From an uncultured Thermogutta sp. (lineage in GTDB: Bacteria > Planctomycetota > Planctomycetia > Pirellulales > Thermoguttaceae): DNA of 52,007 nucleotides. Below, one piece after another: positions 16,736-26,668 of this stretch. The stretch is taken from the NCBI GenBank assembly GCA_937128505.1, contig CAKZMM010000023.1, positions 1 through 52,007 of the forward strand, given 5' to 3'. Under the pieces are notes generated by a model. The model was not told the origin of the DNA and did no database searches. It saw only the letters and a program-made list of their open reading frames with translations. A program made the position numbers and the translations under genes. The stretch's first letter is position 1, and each line of letters begins with the position of its first letter.

Positions 16736-19700
16736 ATGCGAGCGGACGAAGGCACGTATTACGATATCAAGAAATTGCATCGGATCTTTGCCGTCGCAAG
16801 CCTGGGCTTTTTAGCCGCGACGTTCTGGATGGTGCTAAAGGACCACTTTCGGCTGTGGAAGGAATTTCAGCGCGCCTATCACGAGAAAATCGTCCCGTAT
16901 TACCGGGGGTTGTGGCAGCTTCAAGGGAGCGTGGTTCATCGCGATACGGCCCCCCCATTCGGCAGCATAGGAGCTCCCCATCCTGGGCTACCTTCTTCGC
17001 CGGGTAACCGTGAAGTAGGCACTTGGTCAACACCGAGTGCTGGTGGGGATGTTGATCCCGCCGGCGACCATTTCCGCGAAATCTGGAAGCAGCCTGGTTG
17101 GCCGCCGCGACCGGGTTGGTTCGATCGGATCTTTACCTGGCCATTTTTGGAACCTTTTAGCGGGAAACGCCGGATTCATCAAATTACGCTGACGGAGCTT
17201 CCGCTAGATTATCATTTCCGCCAAGTGCCTCGGATAGATCGCTGTGCCACCTGCCACCAGGGGATGCTCCGTGGCTCAAATCCCGTTTTGAATCCCGAGG
17301 CGTGGAAAACCCGACAATGGCGTCGGGGGGTCTTTCCCGCGTGTGATTTGCCGGTTTCGCAATCCGATGCCGGGGAGCAAGCGGATTCATCCACACCGAC
17401 AGCGGCCGGCGGCGGGCTCGGAACCAATCCCCAGGACTTTCCCCCCCAATCAAGTGGTTTGGGGCCGAGATGGTGGAATTCATGGCAAGGCGATGCCAGT
17501 TCGCTCCGCGCTGAATCGGTTACGGCGGCAGAGCGCGTGCTCGGTCTTCGATTCGTGCCTTGGGGGCTTTTTGAGGCGAGGGCTCCCACGATCGGAGTTG
17601 TCTTTCCCGGCAGCCCGGCCGCACAGGCGGATTTGCGGCCCGGGGATATTCTGATCGCGGTGGATCGCACGGTGGTGGATGGGCCGCGGGCGGCAGCGGA
17701 GCACCTGCTCGCCGCAGCAAATCGGGGAAAACCTTTCGAGGTCATCTATCAGCGGGGCTTACCGCACCCGTTTGCCGATCATCCGCGTCCGGATCTATAT
17801 GTGGCCCCACAAAGCCCCCACCCGATCGAGCGGTTCGGTTGTACGATTTGCCACGGCGGACAAGGAGGGAACACGAGCTTTTCTGCCGCCCGACACTGGC
17901 CTAGTGATCCGGAAAAACGCAGCGTTTGGCGGCATCGCTACGGGTGGCAAGAGGAGGACTCGTGGGAGATTCCCATGCGGCCGGTCGGCCTGATCGAGGC
18001 CGGTTGCCTCCGCTGTCATGTCGAGGTGGTGGACCTCGCAGCGCCGAAGTTTTTTGACCCGCCGGCTCCGAAGCTCCTTCTGGGGTATTATCTGGTGGAG
18101 AAATTCGGCTGCTTCGGCTGCCACGAGATCCGCGGTTGGGACGAGAATCTTCGGCGGGTGGGGCCGGATTTAAGATGGGAACCCCGGTGGCGGGAGGCAG
18201 CCCACGCGTTAGCCGAACTTTTGCCGCCCGATGATCCCTCGCGGTCTTTAGCCATCGCTTTGGCCAGGGAACCTTTCGAAAACGCGTTACGCCGAGAATT
18301 GCTTTTCCGTTTGCAGGAGGATCTTGCCTCTGGCAAGGTGGAGGGATCGATTGCCACCAGAATCCAGGGGTTCATCTCGCTTTTGCAGCGCGAGGACAGT
18401 CCGCCGGGCCAACTGCCTAAAGTGGGGCCTTCGTTACGCTCGATTGCCGCAAAGCTGGATCGCGAATTCATCGAGGATTTTCTGGTCGATCCCCGACGCT
18501 TTAGGCCCGACACCAGGATGCCGCGGGTTTTCTTTCTCTATGCTCATCTCAGTCCATCGGAGCGCTTGCGGGCGGAGGCTTTGGAGAGGGTGGAAATCGC
18601 AGCCATTACGTATTACTTGTTGACCGCAAGCCAAGCCTCGGCAGTTTGGGGTGAAAAAGGGAAGTTGAGTTTTCCGTCGAAGACGGGGATACCTCCCGAA
18701 GCTACCCCCCCCTCAAATCGAGGGGAATCCGAGGCCGATTTCCTACCGGAAGGATCGGCGGATCGCGGTCGCGAGCTTTTTGCCCTCCAAGGTTGCGTGG
18801 CATGCCACCGGCATCGGGAGTTTCCCGAAGTGACCACGACCTTCGGACCCGATCTTTCTAACCTTGGACGGAAACTTCATGGTGAAAAGGGGAGAAAATG
18901 GCTCCGCGATTGGTTGGAAGATCCGCAGGGTTATTCCCCCGGTACGACGATGCCCAATCCCCTTCTGCACCAAGTAAAGCCGCATGAGTCGGGACACCGG
19001 CGGCCCGATCCGGATACGGAAGAATCCGCCGCCTGCCTCCGGGCGTCGGTGACAGATGATTTGGTCGCCTTTTTGCTGGCCGATTCCCACCGGCAAACGC
19101 CTGCGACTGTTGGTTTCGACGAGGAAGTTCTGGACGAGCTTGCCGTGCAGTATTTGGGGCGATTTGTGCCGAAAGAACACGCCCTCGGTTTTCGTCGCCA
19201 CGGTATCCCTCCAGATGAGGCCGAATCATTTCCTGCCGAGGAGCAAGAACTCATAGGGCCGATGGACCGCCTGAAAAAGCTGCGGTATGTCGGCCGAAGG
19301 AGCATTCTTCGCCGTGGATGTTTTGGCTGCCACGATATCCCGGGTTTTGAAGCCGCGCAGCCCATCGGACCTTCGCTCACCGGCTGGGGCCGAAAACACG
19401 AAAGTTTGCTGGATTTTGGCAACCTGCATCAAACCGCTAAGTTCCCCGTAGATCAAGTTGGGGTTTATCAAGTTGGGGTTTTTCAATCGGGGGGTTTTTC
19501 CTCGGAAGATGGGCAGGAAAAGTCCGGCGATTTTCCCTGGGAAGGTAGGCAGGAGAAATCCGGGCGTTTTTTCTCGGCCGATGGGCACGACGGGTATGAG
19601 GAGTCTCAATTATTCGAGGGTTTGCCGGGCGACAAGGCGCATCCGAAGGCCTTAAGCACGTCGACCCTGTCGAAGCGATCTACCAGCTCGTCGGCAGATC

Positions 19701-21445
19701 GCGATGTGATGGAAGAATCCCTTCATTGGGGGGGTACCCGGCCTGCACCTTTGGCCACCAAAACGATGAGCGCGGAATCCCTCCCTTGGAGGGGGATTCG
19801 AGTTGTTGGCCCCTCCTATTTCCGAGAGGCACTTCGTCAAGGGCGTCGCGACGGTTTCCTCTGGGAAAAGCTGCGAGCGCCGCGGGGTTTTGATGCCGGT
19901 CGCGCATCGGGCAAGGGGTATTTGGATTGGCTTACCATGCCGCAGTTTCCGTTCGATGATTTGGAGCGGGAAGCGGTCGCCACGTTCATCCTCGGGCTGG
20001 TGGGGGAGCCGGTGCCGGCAAACTACGACCCCTACGGCCGCCGTCATGAGTCACCGGCCCTGGAGGGGGCAAAGTTAAACGATCGGCTCGGTTGCGGGCA
20101 GTGCCATGTGTTGCGATTGGAGCGATGGTGGGTCAAATACGATGCTGACAAGATCCAAGAACCGGTGGAAGCCCCTGAGTTTGCCTTCTTGCGGCCGCGA
20201 ATCGATCTGTCCCGCATCAGTTACGGCACGGATTCTCGAGGACTGCGGGAGGCGATCTTAATCGGGATGGTCGAGCGTGATAGTTCCGGGGATCCCGTCG
20301 AAGATCGCGACGAGGAGGATTGGCCCCTTTACTTTTTCAGCCCTTGGGAACCGAGCCCGCTTCAGGTCCAATCGCGATGGAGGCTTTGGGATGCCGGGGT
20401 GGCCCAAGTGCCGATCGCCGACCCCATGCGGCTTGTGGCCCGGAGCGAACGGGCGCGTTTTGCCGGCGGCCATGACGCGTGGCTGCTGAGAAAACCGCCG
20501 ATTTCCGCGGACAGCTTCCTGATCATCCCCCTGGGTGCGAATCACTCGATAACCGGAGTATTCGCTTCCGGTCTTGAGGGGGATGACCCGGAATTGCTTC
20601 GGCTTTCCGCCCGAGCGAAGGAAAACGCGCATCTTTGGGCGGTTGAGCCGGCTTTGGGGGGCGGCGTTCTGTGGCCTCTGATCTCGCGGGTGATGAGAGG
20701 AGTGGTCGGCTCACCGATGGAAGCCTTGAGCCGATTGCCGCCACCGCTAATCCGCGTGGCCGATGCGATAGAACCTGCGTGGCTCCAGCGGTATCTGGCC
20801 GAACCGCGGATGGTGCGGCCCAGTGTCCCGATGCGAATGCCCCGATACGCACTTTCGGAAGCGCAGCGGCAGGCGCTTGTTGCGTTTCTTGCGGCAAGTT
20901 CGGCGGAACATCGTGCGGCAATTCCCGTTGTGGAGCCCCTCCGAGTCGACTTGCCTTTGGAGGATAGATTGCCGGAACTAGGCGCAGAAGCCACCGATTG
21001 GCCAAGAAGCAACCAACTGAGTCAGAAGAATTCCGCGTCTTTTGAAAGCGGGGGAGCTTCTCTGCGTCGGCAGCAAATGCGGCGTCAAGCCTTCGCCTTG
21101 ATCACCGATCGAAAGATGTTTTGTGCGAAATGTCACTTGATTGGCGATTATCAGCCGGGCGAAGAGCCGGGCACCACCTTGGCCCCGCGACTGGATCAGG
21201 TTGCCGGCCGATGGAAGGCGGACTGGTTGCGGCGCTGGCTTGCCCATCCACAACGGTTCTTGCCTTACACAGGGATGCCCGTAAATTTTCCTTCAGAAGG
21301 ACCGCCGTTGGGGCAAGACCTCTTGCCAGGTAGCAGTGAGCAGCAAATCGAAGCAGTGGTCGATCTGCTGCTCCACTACGCGGAGTTCCTCCAGGGAGAA
21401 ATCGGCCTGCCTCAATTGAAGATGGAACCTGCGAAAAACCCTTAA
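16736..21445 (+). CDS. Giant eight-haem c-type cytochrome with PDZ segment
   Basis: This is a membrane-anchored periplasmic multihaem cytochrome of 1,569 residues. DIKKLHRIFAVASLGFLAATFW (about 10-32) is a single N-terminal helix followed by WKEFQ, an anchor type seen in planctomycete respiratory cytochromes. Eight CxxCH haem sites start at residues 170, 369, 424, 459, 687, 862, 1120 and 1463. Between the first and second sites, about 275-345 looks like a PDZ domain (PGSPAAQADLRPGDILIAVD). Low-complexity stretches occur at about 70-115, 215-260 and 900-1020; the last interrupts a cytochrome domain and contains short tandem repeats. It is followed by a cupredoxin-like and a dihaem cytochrome gene. 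A role in electron transfer, perhaps quinol oxidation in place of a normal bc1 arm, is inference. Confidence 0.85.
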   Translation: MRADEGTYYDIKKLHRIFAVASLGFLAATFWMVLKDHFRLWKEFQRAYHEKIVPYYRGLWQLQGSVVHRDTAPPFGSIGAPHPGLPSSPGNREVGTWSTPSAGGDVDPAGDHFREIWKQPGWPPRPGWFDRIFTWPFLEPFSGKRRIHQITLTELPLDYHFRQVPRIDRCATCHQGMLRGSNPVLNPEAWKTRQWRRGVFPACDLPVSQSDAGEQADSSTPTAAGGGLGTNPQDFPPQSSGLGPRWWNSWQGDASSLRAESVTAAERVLGLRFVPWGLFEARAPTIGVVFPGSPAAQADLRPGDILIAVDRTVVDGPRAAAEHLLAAANRGKPFEVIYQRGLPHPFADHPRPDLYVAPQSPHPIERFGCTICHGGQGGNTSFSAARHWPSDPEKRSVWRHRYGWQEEDSWEIPMRPVGLIEAGCLRCHVEVVDLAAPKFFDPPAPKLLLGYYLVEKFGCFGCHEIRGWDENLRRVGPDLRWEPRWREAAHALAELLPPDDPSRSLAIALAREPFENALRRELLFRLQEDLASGKVEGSIATRIQGFISLLQREDSPPGQLPKVGPSLRSIAAKLDREFIEDFLVDPRRFRPDTRMPRVFFLYAHLSPSERLRAEALERVEIAAITYYLLTASQASAVWGEKGKLSFPSKTGIPPEATPPSNRGESEADFLPEGSADRGRELFALQGCVACHRHREFPEVTTTFGPDLSNLGRKLHGEKGRKWLRDWLEDPQGYSPGTTMPNPLLHQVKPHESGHRRPDPDTEESAACLRASVTDDLVAFLLADSHRQTPATVGFDEEVLDELAVQYLGRFVPKEHALGFRRHGIPPDEAESFPAEEQELIGPMDRLKKLRYVGRRSILRRGCFGCHDIPGFEAAQPIGPSLTGWGRKHESLLDFGNLHQTAKFPVDQVGVYQVGVFQSGGFSSEDGQEKSGDFPWEGRQEKSGRFFSADGHDGYEESQLFEGLPGDKAHPKALSTSTLSKRSTSSSADRDVMEESLHWGGTRPAPLATKTMSAESLPWRGIRVVGPSYFREALRQGRRDGFLWEKLRAPRGFDAGRASGKGYLDWLTMPQFPFDDLEREAVATFILGLVGEPVPANYDPYGRRHESPALEGAKLNDRLGCGQCHVLRLERWWVKYDADKIQEPVEAPEFAFLRPRIDLSRISYGTDSRGLREAILIGMVERDSSGDPVEDRDEEDWPLYFFSPWEPSPLQVQSRWRLWDAGVAQVPIADPMRLVARSERARFAGGHDAWLLRKPPISADSFLIIPLGANHSITGVFASGLEGDDPELLRLSARAKENAHLWAVEPALGGGVLWPLISRVMRGVVGSPMEALSRLPPPLIRVADAIEPAWLQRYLAEPRMVRPSVPMRMPRYALSEAQRQALVAFLAASSAEHRAAIPVVEPLRVDLPLEDRLPELGAEATDWPRSNQLSQKNSASFESGGASLRRQQMRRQAFALITDRKMFCAKCHLIGDYQPGEEPGTTLAPRLDQVAGRWKADWLRRWLAHPQRFLPYTGMPVNFPSEGPPLGQDLLPGSSEQQIEAVVDLLLHYAEFLQGEIGLPQLKMEPAKNP
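19445..19580 (+). repeat. In-frame micro-repeats inside cytochrome gene
   Basis: Consecutive units tcaagttggggtttt and caatcggggggttttt, then diverged copies of aggaaaagtccggcgattttcc and aggagaaatccgggcgtttttt, encode repeated QVGVF and GQEKSGDF/RQEKSGRF peptides. The reading frame is kept open throughout. Confidence 0.75.
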
Positions 21446-22034
21446 TGCCCCTCAAATACTGAGCTTTGATCGCACGAAAATGTAACGCCCACCGACGAAG
21501 GTCGCCGGGGTCATACACACGCTCAAAGACTGAGCATCGACCGCAGGAAAATGTAACCTTACAAAAACGGTAAGCTTAATTTGCGCACGATTGAAACCCG
21601 TGCCCCCTTTCCAAAAACGGCGGGCGCAACGGCTGTGCAACCCCCCGTATTCGCGCGGTGCGCCGGCGTAAGCTTGAGAGGTTTGCTGCAAGTTTTGCCG
21701 GCGAGGCTTCCCCCATGTGCAGCGGAGGGATGAGCTGAGAAACTCAAAGAGAAAGGCACTAGAAACGTTTGCCTCATGTGCAGCGGACAGCGAGGCGATC
21801 ACCATTTGAGCCAAGTTGCGCACAAGGCGACTGGTCTGAAGATTCTAACGATGTGCATTGCGGCAGCTCCGGTAAGTGCATCCGTTCAAATTTCCGGTTT
21901 GCTATCGACTCAAGATTTCTTGGACAGGAATTCGGTTCGATTTCTGATTCGGTTGTCTCACGACGTCGAATTCGGTTAACTTAGCTTGCTGAGTTCGTGC
22001 CCAAATTTCATGGCAGCAGCATGGAGTTTTCGCA
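21446..22034. other. Gap between cytochrome and cupredoxin-like genes
   Basis: No gene is supported in these 590 bases. It begins with the 36-bp spaced duplication described separately. GGAG precedes the next start by about 10 bases. Confidence 0.5.
21451..21557. repeat. Spaced 36-bp direct repeat
   Basis: Copies at 21451-21486 and 21522-21557 both run ctcaaa.actgagc.t.ga to gaaaatgtaac and match at 31 of 36 positions, with a 71-base period. The first starts six bases after the stop codon of the giant cytochrome gene. Confidence 0.85.
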
Positions 22035-22874
22035 ATGCATCGCCAAAAGGAGAATGAATTGCCGATTAAAAGACGCCGGGTCACACGGCGGCACTTCGTG
22101 GCTGCTACCGCCGCCGTTGTAGCTACCCATGCCACAGCTATAAAGGTGCCGCAGGTCATTGCCTCTTTAAGTTCCCAGGAATGGGGCGATCTGACCGGCC
22201 GATTGGTTTATATGGGAAAACCGCCTGAGCGGCAGAAGCTTGTAGTAGATCGCGACGTGGAATGCTGTGGCAAATACGACATCCGCGACGAGTCTTTGAT
22301 GGTCGGCCGGGAGGGCGGGTTGATGAACGTCTTCATCTATCTCCGCTCTCGGCCGGCGAGGATTTGCTCGGAATTGGCCGAAAGGATGCCCGAGAAGGTC
22401 GTGCTCGATAACCGGGACTGCATTTTCATTCCTCACTGTATGACCGTTTGGTATCCGCGGCAAAAATATCACATCATCAATTCGGACCCGATTGCCCAAA
22501 ATGTGGCCTTTTCCCCGTTGGGTGATCGAGCGGCGAATATCATCATGACGCCGCCGCCGGACCCGGCTGCCGAAGCATGGTGGGAATTTCGCCGCAGTCA
22601 GACGGTCCCGGTGCTCGTCAAGTGCAATTATCATCCTTGGGAGAGTGCTTATGTTCTTCCGCGGGACAACCCGTACATGGCAGTAACCGGGCCAGACGGC
22701 TCTTTCCAGATCGAAAAACTCCCGGTGGGAAAGGCGGAGTTCCAGGTTTGGCAAGAACGCATCGGTTATTTGCACATCGAACGTTGGCCGAAGGGCCGCT
22801 TTGAAATCTCGATCAAACCGGGGCTCAACGATTTGGGTACGATCGCCATATCGGGCCAGCTTTTCCAGGTCTGA
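22035..22874 (+). CDS. Tat-exported cupredoxin-like protein
   Basis: A probable periplasmic protein with a twin-arginine signal: RRRVTRRHFVAATAAVV (13-29) fits the RRxF-type motif and hydrophobic core. The mature part has GDLTGRLVYMG at about 51 and VECCGKYDI (75-83), then a beta-rich region with IPHCMTVWYP (132-141) and VKCNYHPWESAYV (195-207). The last resembles the C-x-x-H loop of cupredoxin-like proteins, though the usual axial Met is not obvious. The final 70 residues (VTGPDGSFQIEKLPVG) look like a carboxypeptidase-regulatory beta-sandwich. Similar planctomycete proteins are often labelled methylamine-utilisation or plastocyanin-like. Its place between two cytochromes suggests copper-linked electron transfer, which is inference. 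ATG 22035 has GGAG upstream. Confidence 0.72.
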   Translation: MHRQKENELPIKRRRVTRRHFVAATAAVVATHATAIKVPQVIASLSSQEWGDLTGRLVYMGKPPERQKLVVDRDVECCGKYDIRDESLMVGREGGLMNVFIYLRSRPARICSELAERMPEKVVLDNRDCIFIPHCMTVWYPRQKYHIINSDPIAQNVAFSPLGDRAANIIMTPPPDPAAEAWWEFRRSQTVPVLVKCNYHPWESAYVLPRDNPYMAVTGPDGSFQIEKLPVGKAEFQVWQERIGYLHIERWPKGRFEISIKPGLNDLGTIAISGQLFQV

Positions 22875-22961
22875 AAGACCGGAGGACACCGCTGCCGGAC
22901 TTGCGGCGAAAGGCAGTTTTCCGATAGTTGGAGCGAAGATCAATAATCCATTTGAGGTCTT

Positions 22962-24242
22962 ATGAATACTGTGGGACGGGCAGCTTGGGAGATGCTGTCT
23001 TGGGGAATACGTGCCTTCGGCGGGGGATTTGCGATTGCAGTACTCGGCGGGATCATTCTCGGAAGCGCGGGGGGGTGCAATCCCGCTTCACCGGCAGCTT
23101 TCCGGTTGAACCTCGAGGGACGTGAACCGCGGCGGATCAGCTTCCTTCAGCGGGAGTCGCTCGAGGAGCTGATGGTGGAACTCTTCGGCACGCCCGACGA
23201 GCCTCGCCTCCCTCCCGGGGTAGAGCTGAACCTCGAGTTGCTGCGCATGGCTGCTGGACCTGCCATTCGCATGGGAGATGAGGAAGGGTACGGTCGGCAG
23301 CGGCGCGGGCTTTATCGGGAACATTGTGCTCGGTGCCACGGGATTTCAGGTGACGGGGCCGGACCGGCGGCCTTGGTCCTCCACCCTTATCCGCGGGATT
23401 TTCGCTGGGGTATCTTTAAGTACACTTCGACGCTGCCCGGGTTGAAACCCACACGCGCCGATTTGAGGCAGGTACTGCGCCGTGGGCTCCCGGGCACGGC
23501 GATGCCCTCGTTTGCCCGATTGGACCCGATCGAGCTGGAAGCCCTGGTGGAATACGTGATTTACCTGAGTATTCGGGGGGAAACGGAGCGCTATGCCGTT
23601 CAATTAATCCTGGATGAAGATGAGCCGCTCCCGCTGAGCATCGTGTCGAAGGAGCGGATCATCGAAGAAGGGGCCCAGTGGGCCTATCAGCAATGGTTGA
23701 TCCCGGAGTCTGATCCGCAGCAGTATGTGGTGGTTCCCCCGCCGCCTCCCGAAGTATCCATGCCCGCTGCTTGGGCAGATTCCGTGGCGAAAGGACGCGA
23801 GCTGTATCGATCCGAACGGGCCCAATGCGTTAAGTGTCATGGACCCGAGGGCGCCGGAGATGGCGAGCAAACCGACCTGTACGATGATTGGAATTTGGCG
23901 AAAAAGGGGGTGACTCCGGCTCAAACGGCGCGGCTTTCCGCGTTGTTCTCCCTGCCGCTCCAGCGACTGAAGGCCCGAGATTTTCGGGCCGGGATCTTCC
24001 ACGGCGGCAGCCGTGCGGAGGATTTGTACCTCCGAATCCATATCGGCATCAAGGGGACGCCAATGCCCGGCGTAGGCCCCAACGGGGATAATCCCGGGGT
24101 GCTCCAGCTCGAAGAGATTTGGCATATTGTTCACTTTATTCAGGATTTGGCCGGCCAAAACCCTTTTTCTCAGAAGGCAACCGGGGCGGCCGGGCGGAAC
24201 CCGCTTTTAAGTGAGCTGAGCGGCTCCACATTCGGAAAGTAG
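22962..24242 (+). CDS. Dihaem cytochrome c lipoprotein
   Basis: A periplasmic cytochrome with two class I domains. A hydrophobic N terminus ends in SAGGC39, a plausible lipobox, so it may be lipid-anchored. Haem sites are CARCH (122-126), followed by GISGDGAGP and the likely axial Met in GTAMPSF (about 181), and CVKCH (289-293), followed by GPEGAGDG and GTPMPGVG (Met about 374). A Pro-rich linker (VVPPPPPEV) joins the two domains. It is the third gene of the redox block, 87 bases after the cupredoxin-like gene, with GAGGTC before the ATG. It probably exchanges electrons with the giant cytochrome. Confidence 0.88.
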   Translation: MNTVGRAAWEMLSWGIRAFGGGFAIAVLGGIILGSAGGCNPASPAAFRLNLEGREPRRISFLQRESLEELMVELFGTPDEPRLPPGVELNLELLRMAAGPAIRMGDEEGYGRQRRGLYREHCARCHGISGDGAGPAALVLHPYPRDFRWGIFKYTSTLPGLKPTRADLRQVLRRGLPGTAMPSFARLDPIELEALVEYVIYLSIRGETERYAVQLILDEDEPLPLSIVSKERIIEEGAQWAYQQWLIPESDPQQYVVVPPPPPEVSMPAAWADSVAKGRELYRSERAQCVKCHGPEGAGDGEQTDLYDDWNLAKKGVTPAQTARLSALFSLPLQRLKARDFRAGIFHGGSRAEDLYLRIHIGIKGTPMPGVGPNGDNPGVLQLEEIWHIVHFIQDLAGQNPFSQKATGAAGRNPLLSELSGSTFGK

Positions 24243-24732
24243 CCGCGCTGAGTTTGTCGAACGGAGCCATACCCGGGACACAGCAATGCGGAGCAAGGCT
24301 TCCACGCCGCCCAAGATCCGCCATCTTTCGCTCCAACACGGGCGGATTTGTGCCGGGTAGTTGCCCCGCTTTCATAATCGCCGGTTGCCCACCGTGCCGC
24401 GAAGCTGCGTACCTTTTTTCGTGACCCTCGTCACTGGTAATGGGCTTAAGCCTTTGGCGCACTGGTACGAGGGGGGCTCAACGGGCCACGCCATCACCCG
24501 CTTCATCTACGCCGCAAGCAGCTTTGAGCGCGCGCGTAGCTTCACAGGGTTGAATGGTCGCACTGAGGGTTTGCGCCAGGACCACACGCGGGAATACCTT
24601 GGAGACGAAAAGGCCGCGGAAAAACCAGCTGAGTACAGAGGGTCGGCAACTCGTTTATGGCAGGCTATCGAGCCTTGAGATGGAAACCGGGCAGAAAAAC
24701 GGAACGTCGCCCCCGTGAAAACTTGCCCGGCT
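24243..24732. other. Convergent gap
   Basis: This lies between the plus-strand cytochrome gene and the minus-strand DUF58 gene. I see no gene and no clear bidirectional terminator. Confidence 0.5.
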
Positions 24733-25638
24733 TTACCGGGAGAACCGCGCTCGATGGGCCAGGTAGTTAGCCAGTGCCAGTCCCAAGGGCCGATCGGTCC
24801 GCATTTGAAGATAGTCGATTCCGTGGGCACGACAGCCGGCCTTCAACTCGCGAAGAAATTTATTCACACCGGCCAGGTAGGCGCGACGGACGGCTCGCGG
24901 GTCGGCGACCACGCGGATTTCCTCCTCCACTCCGCGAAACATGGCTAATTGATGAAAGGGGAACTCCAGTTCGGCCGGATCCAGCACCTGCACGGCAATC
25001 ACGTCGTGGCGGCGATGTCGCAGGTGCCGCAGCCCCCAAAGCACCGAATCGAGCTGGTCGAAAAAATCGCTGACTACTAAAACGATGCCGCGTTTGCCCA
25101 GCCGCTCGGCAAGCTCGTGAAGTGCCGGCCCTAACGCGGTTTTTTCTTTCCCGCACGCATTTTCGAGTTCAGAAAGGAGATTCTCTAATTGTGCCAGATG
25201 GCCCGCCGCCCGCAGAAAAGAGCGCGCTTGCGAATCGAAGGTGGCCATACAAACGGCGTCCTGCTGCTGAAGAACCAAATAAGCCAGCGACGCCACCACG
25301 CACTTGGCGAACTCCAATTTGGACATCGGGGCTGCCGGACCTTGGTAGCCCATGCTCGCACTGATGTCCAAGAGCAAATAGCAGATCTGGTTGGTCTCCT
25401 CCTCGAACTGCTTCAGATAGAATTTGTCCGTGCGGCCGTAGACTTTCCAATCCACATACCGCAGGTCATCCCCCGGTGCATACTCCCGATGTTGGGCAAA
25501 TTCGACGGAAAAGCCGTGGTACGGACTGCGGTGCATTCCCGCAATGTAACCCTCTACGACGGTTCTCGCCCGGAGCCGCAACCCCCGCAATTTAGCGAGA
25601 TTCTGGGGATCCAAGTATTTTCGCGAGTTTTCCGCCAA
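24733..25638 (-). CDS. DUF58 / vWA-like domain protein
   Basis: A DUF58-family protein, usually paired with MoxR ATPases; the family is thought to act in assembly or activation of other complexes. The hallmark [20 protein letters not shown] lies near the N terminus. It is followed by a von Willebrand A-like fold with a DISASMG metal site, AFAK-type helix and VVSDFFD. The frame is open to an ATG at 25722, but that would overlap moxR by 131 bases; TTG 25638, with GAGGAG about 10 bases before it, is a better start and leaves a 47-base overlap. No Bat-type membrane partners follow, so this is a bare moxR-DUF58 pair. Confidence 0.88.
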   Translation of the reverse strand: MAENSRKYLDPQNLAKLRGLRLRARTVVEGYIAGMHRSPYHGFSVEFAQHREYAPGDDLRYVDWKVYGRTDKFYLKQFEEETNQICYLLLDISASMGYQGPAAPMSKLEFAKCVVASLAYLVLQQQDAVCMATFDSQARSFLRAAGHLAQLENLLSELENACGKEKTALGPALHELAERLGKRGIVLVVSDFFDQLDSVLWGLRHLRHRRHDVIAVQVLDPAELEFPFHQLAMFRGVEEEIRVVADPRAVRRAYLAGVNKFLRELKAGCRAHGIDYLQMRTDRPLGLALANYLAHRARFSR

Positions 25639-26668
25639 GCCAACTGTTCTCCTCGCTTCGCGCCACGAACTCGATGAGCCGTGAGATGATCCGATCGGGC
25701 TTAATCCCCTCGGCTTCGGCATTGAAATTCGTCAGAATCCGGTGGCGAAGCACCGGGTAGGCGACCACGTTGATATCGTCCTGAGAGACATGATGCCGAC
25801 CGCGGAGCAATGCCCGGGCCTTTGCCGCCAGGATGATGTACTGGCTTGCCCGCGGTCCCGCCCCCCAGGCTACATATTGCCGCACGAAATCCGGCGCCTG
25901 CTCGTGCTGGGGACGGCTCAGCCGCACAAGCCGCAGTGCATAACGACTGAGATGCTCCGCCACGGGCACACGACGAACGATTCGTTGCAGGGCCACGATC
26001 TGCGCGGCATCCAACACCGGTGTGATTTTCACCTCCACATCAGCCGTCGTGCGATGAATGATTTCTAGTTCTTCCTCCTCGTCGGGGTAATCGATAAAGG
26101 TCTTGAACATGAATCGGTCGAGCTGGGCCTCCGGCAGAGGATAAGTCCCCTCTTGCTCGATCGGGTTTTGCGTGGCCATTACGAAAAAAGGCTCGTCGAG
26201 CACGTATTTCTTCCCGCCGACGGTGACCTGATGCTCCTGCATCGCTTCCAGCAAGGCAGCCTGCGTTTTCGGCGGGGTCCGGTTGATCTCGTCGGCCAAT
26301 ACCACGTTGGCGAATATCGGCCCTTTGAAAAACCGCAATTCGCGCGTCCCCGAGAGCTTATCCTCCTGAATCAGTTCCGTACCCGTGATGTCGGCCGGCA
26401 TCAGATCGGGGGTGAATTGGATGCGGCTGAAGCGTAAAGATAAGCACTCGGCCAAAGTGCGGATCATGAGCGTCTTGGCCAGCCCGGGAACGCCCTCCAG
26501 CAGACAATGCCCCCGAGCAAAAAGCGCAATGAGCAGCTCATCGCTCACCTGCCGCTGGCCGACAATGACCCGCCCTAACTGCTCTACAATTTGTTCATAG
26601 GCCCGCTGAAGCTGCTCGACCGCTTCCAGGTCGTTTACGGTTCCTATAGTCGCTGGATGTTCGCTCAT
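25592..26668 (-). CDS. MoxR-family AAA+ ATPase
   Basis: An AAA+ ATPase of the MoxR type, a chaperone-like family that usually works with DUF58 or vWA proteins. Walker A is GVPGLAKT (59-66), Walker [10 protein letters not shown] (122-130), sensor 1 MATQNP (164-169), and the arginine-finger region PEAQLDRF (179-186). GARS-like C-terminal lid residues [20 protein letters not shown] are also typical. The 358 residues are the normal length. The 3' end overlaps the DUF58 gene, indicating translational coupling. Confidence 0.94.
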   Translation of the reverse strand: MSEHPATIGTVNDLEAVEQLQRAYEQIVEQLGRVIVGQRQVSDELLIALFARGHCLLEGVPGLAKTLMIRTLAECLSLRFSRIQFTPDLMPADITGTELIQEDKLSGTRELRFFKGPIFANVVLADEINRTPPKTQAALLEAMQEHQVTVGGKKYVLDEPFFVMATQNPIEQEGTYPLPEAQLDRFMFKTFIDYPDEEEELEIIHRTTADVEVKITPVLDAAQIVALQRIVRRVPVAEHLSRYALRLVRLSRPQHEQAPDFVRQYVAWGAGPRASQYIILAAKARALLRGRHHVSQDDINVVAYPVLRHRILTNFNAEAEGIKPDRIISRLIEFVARSEENSWLGGKLAKILGSPESR

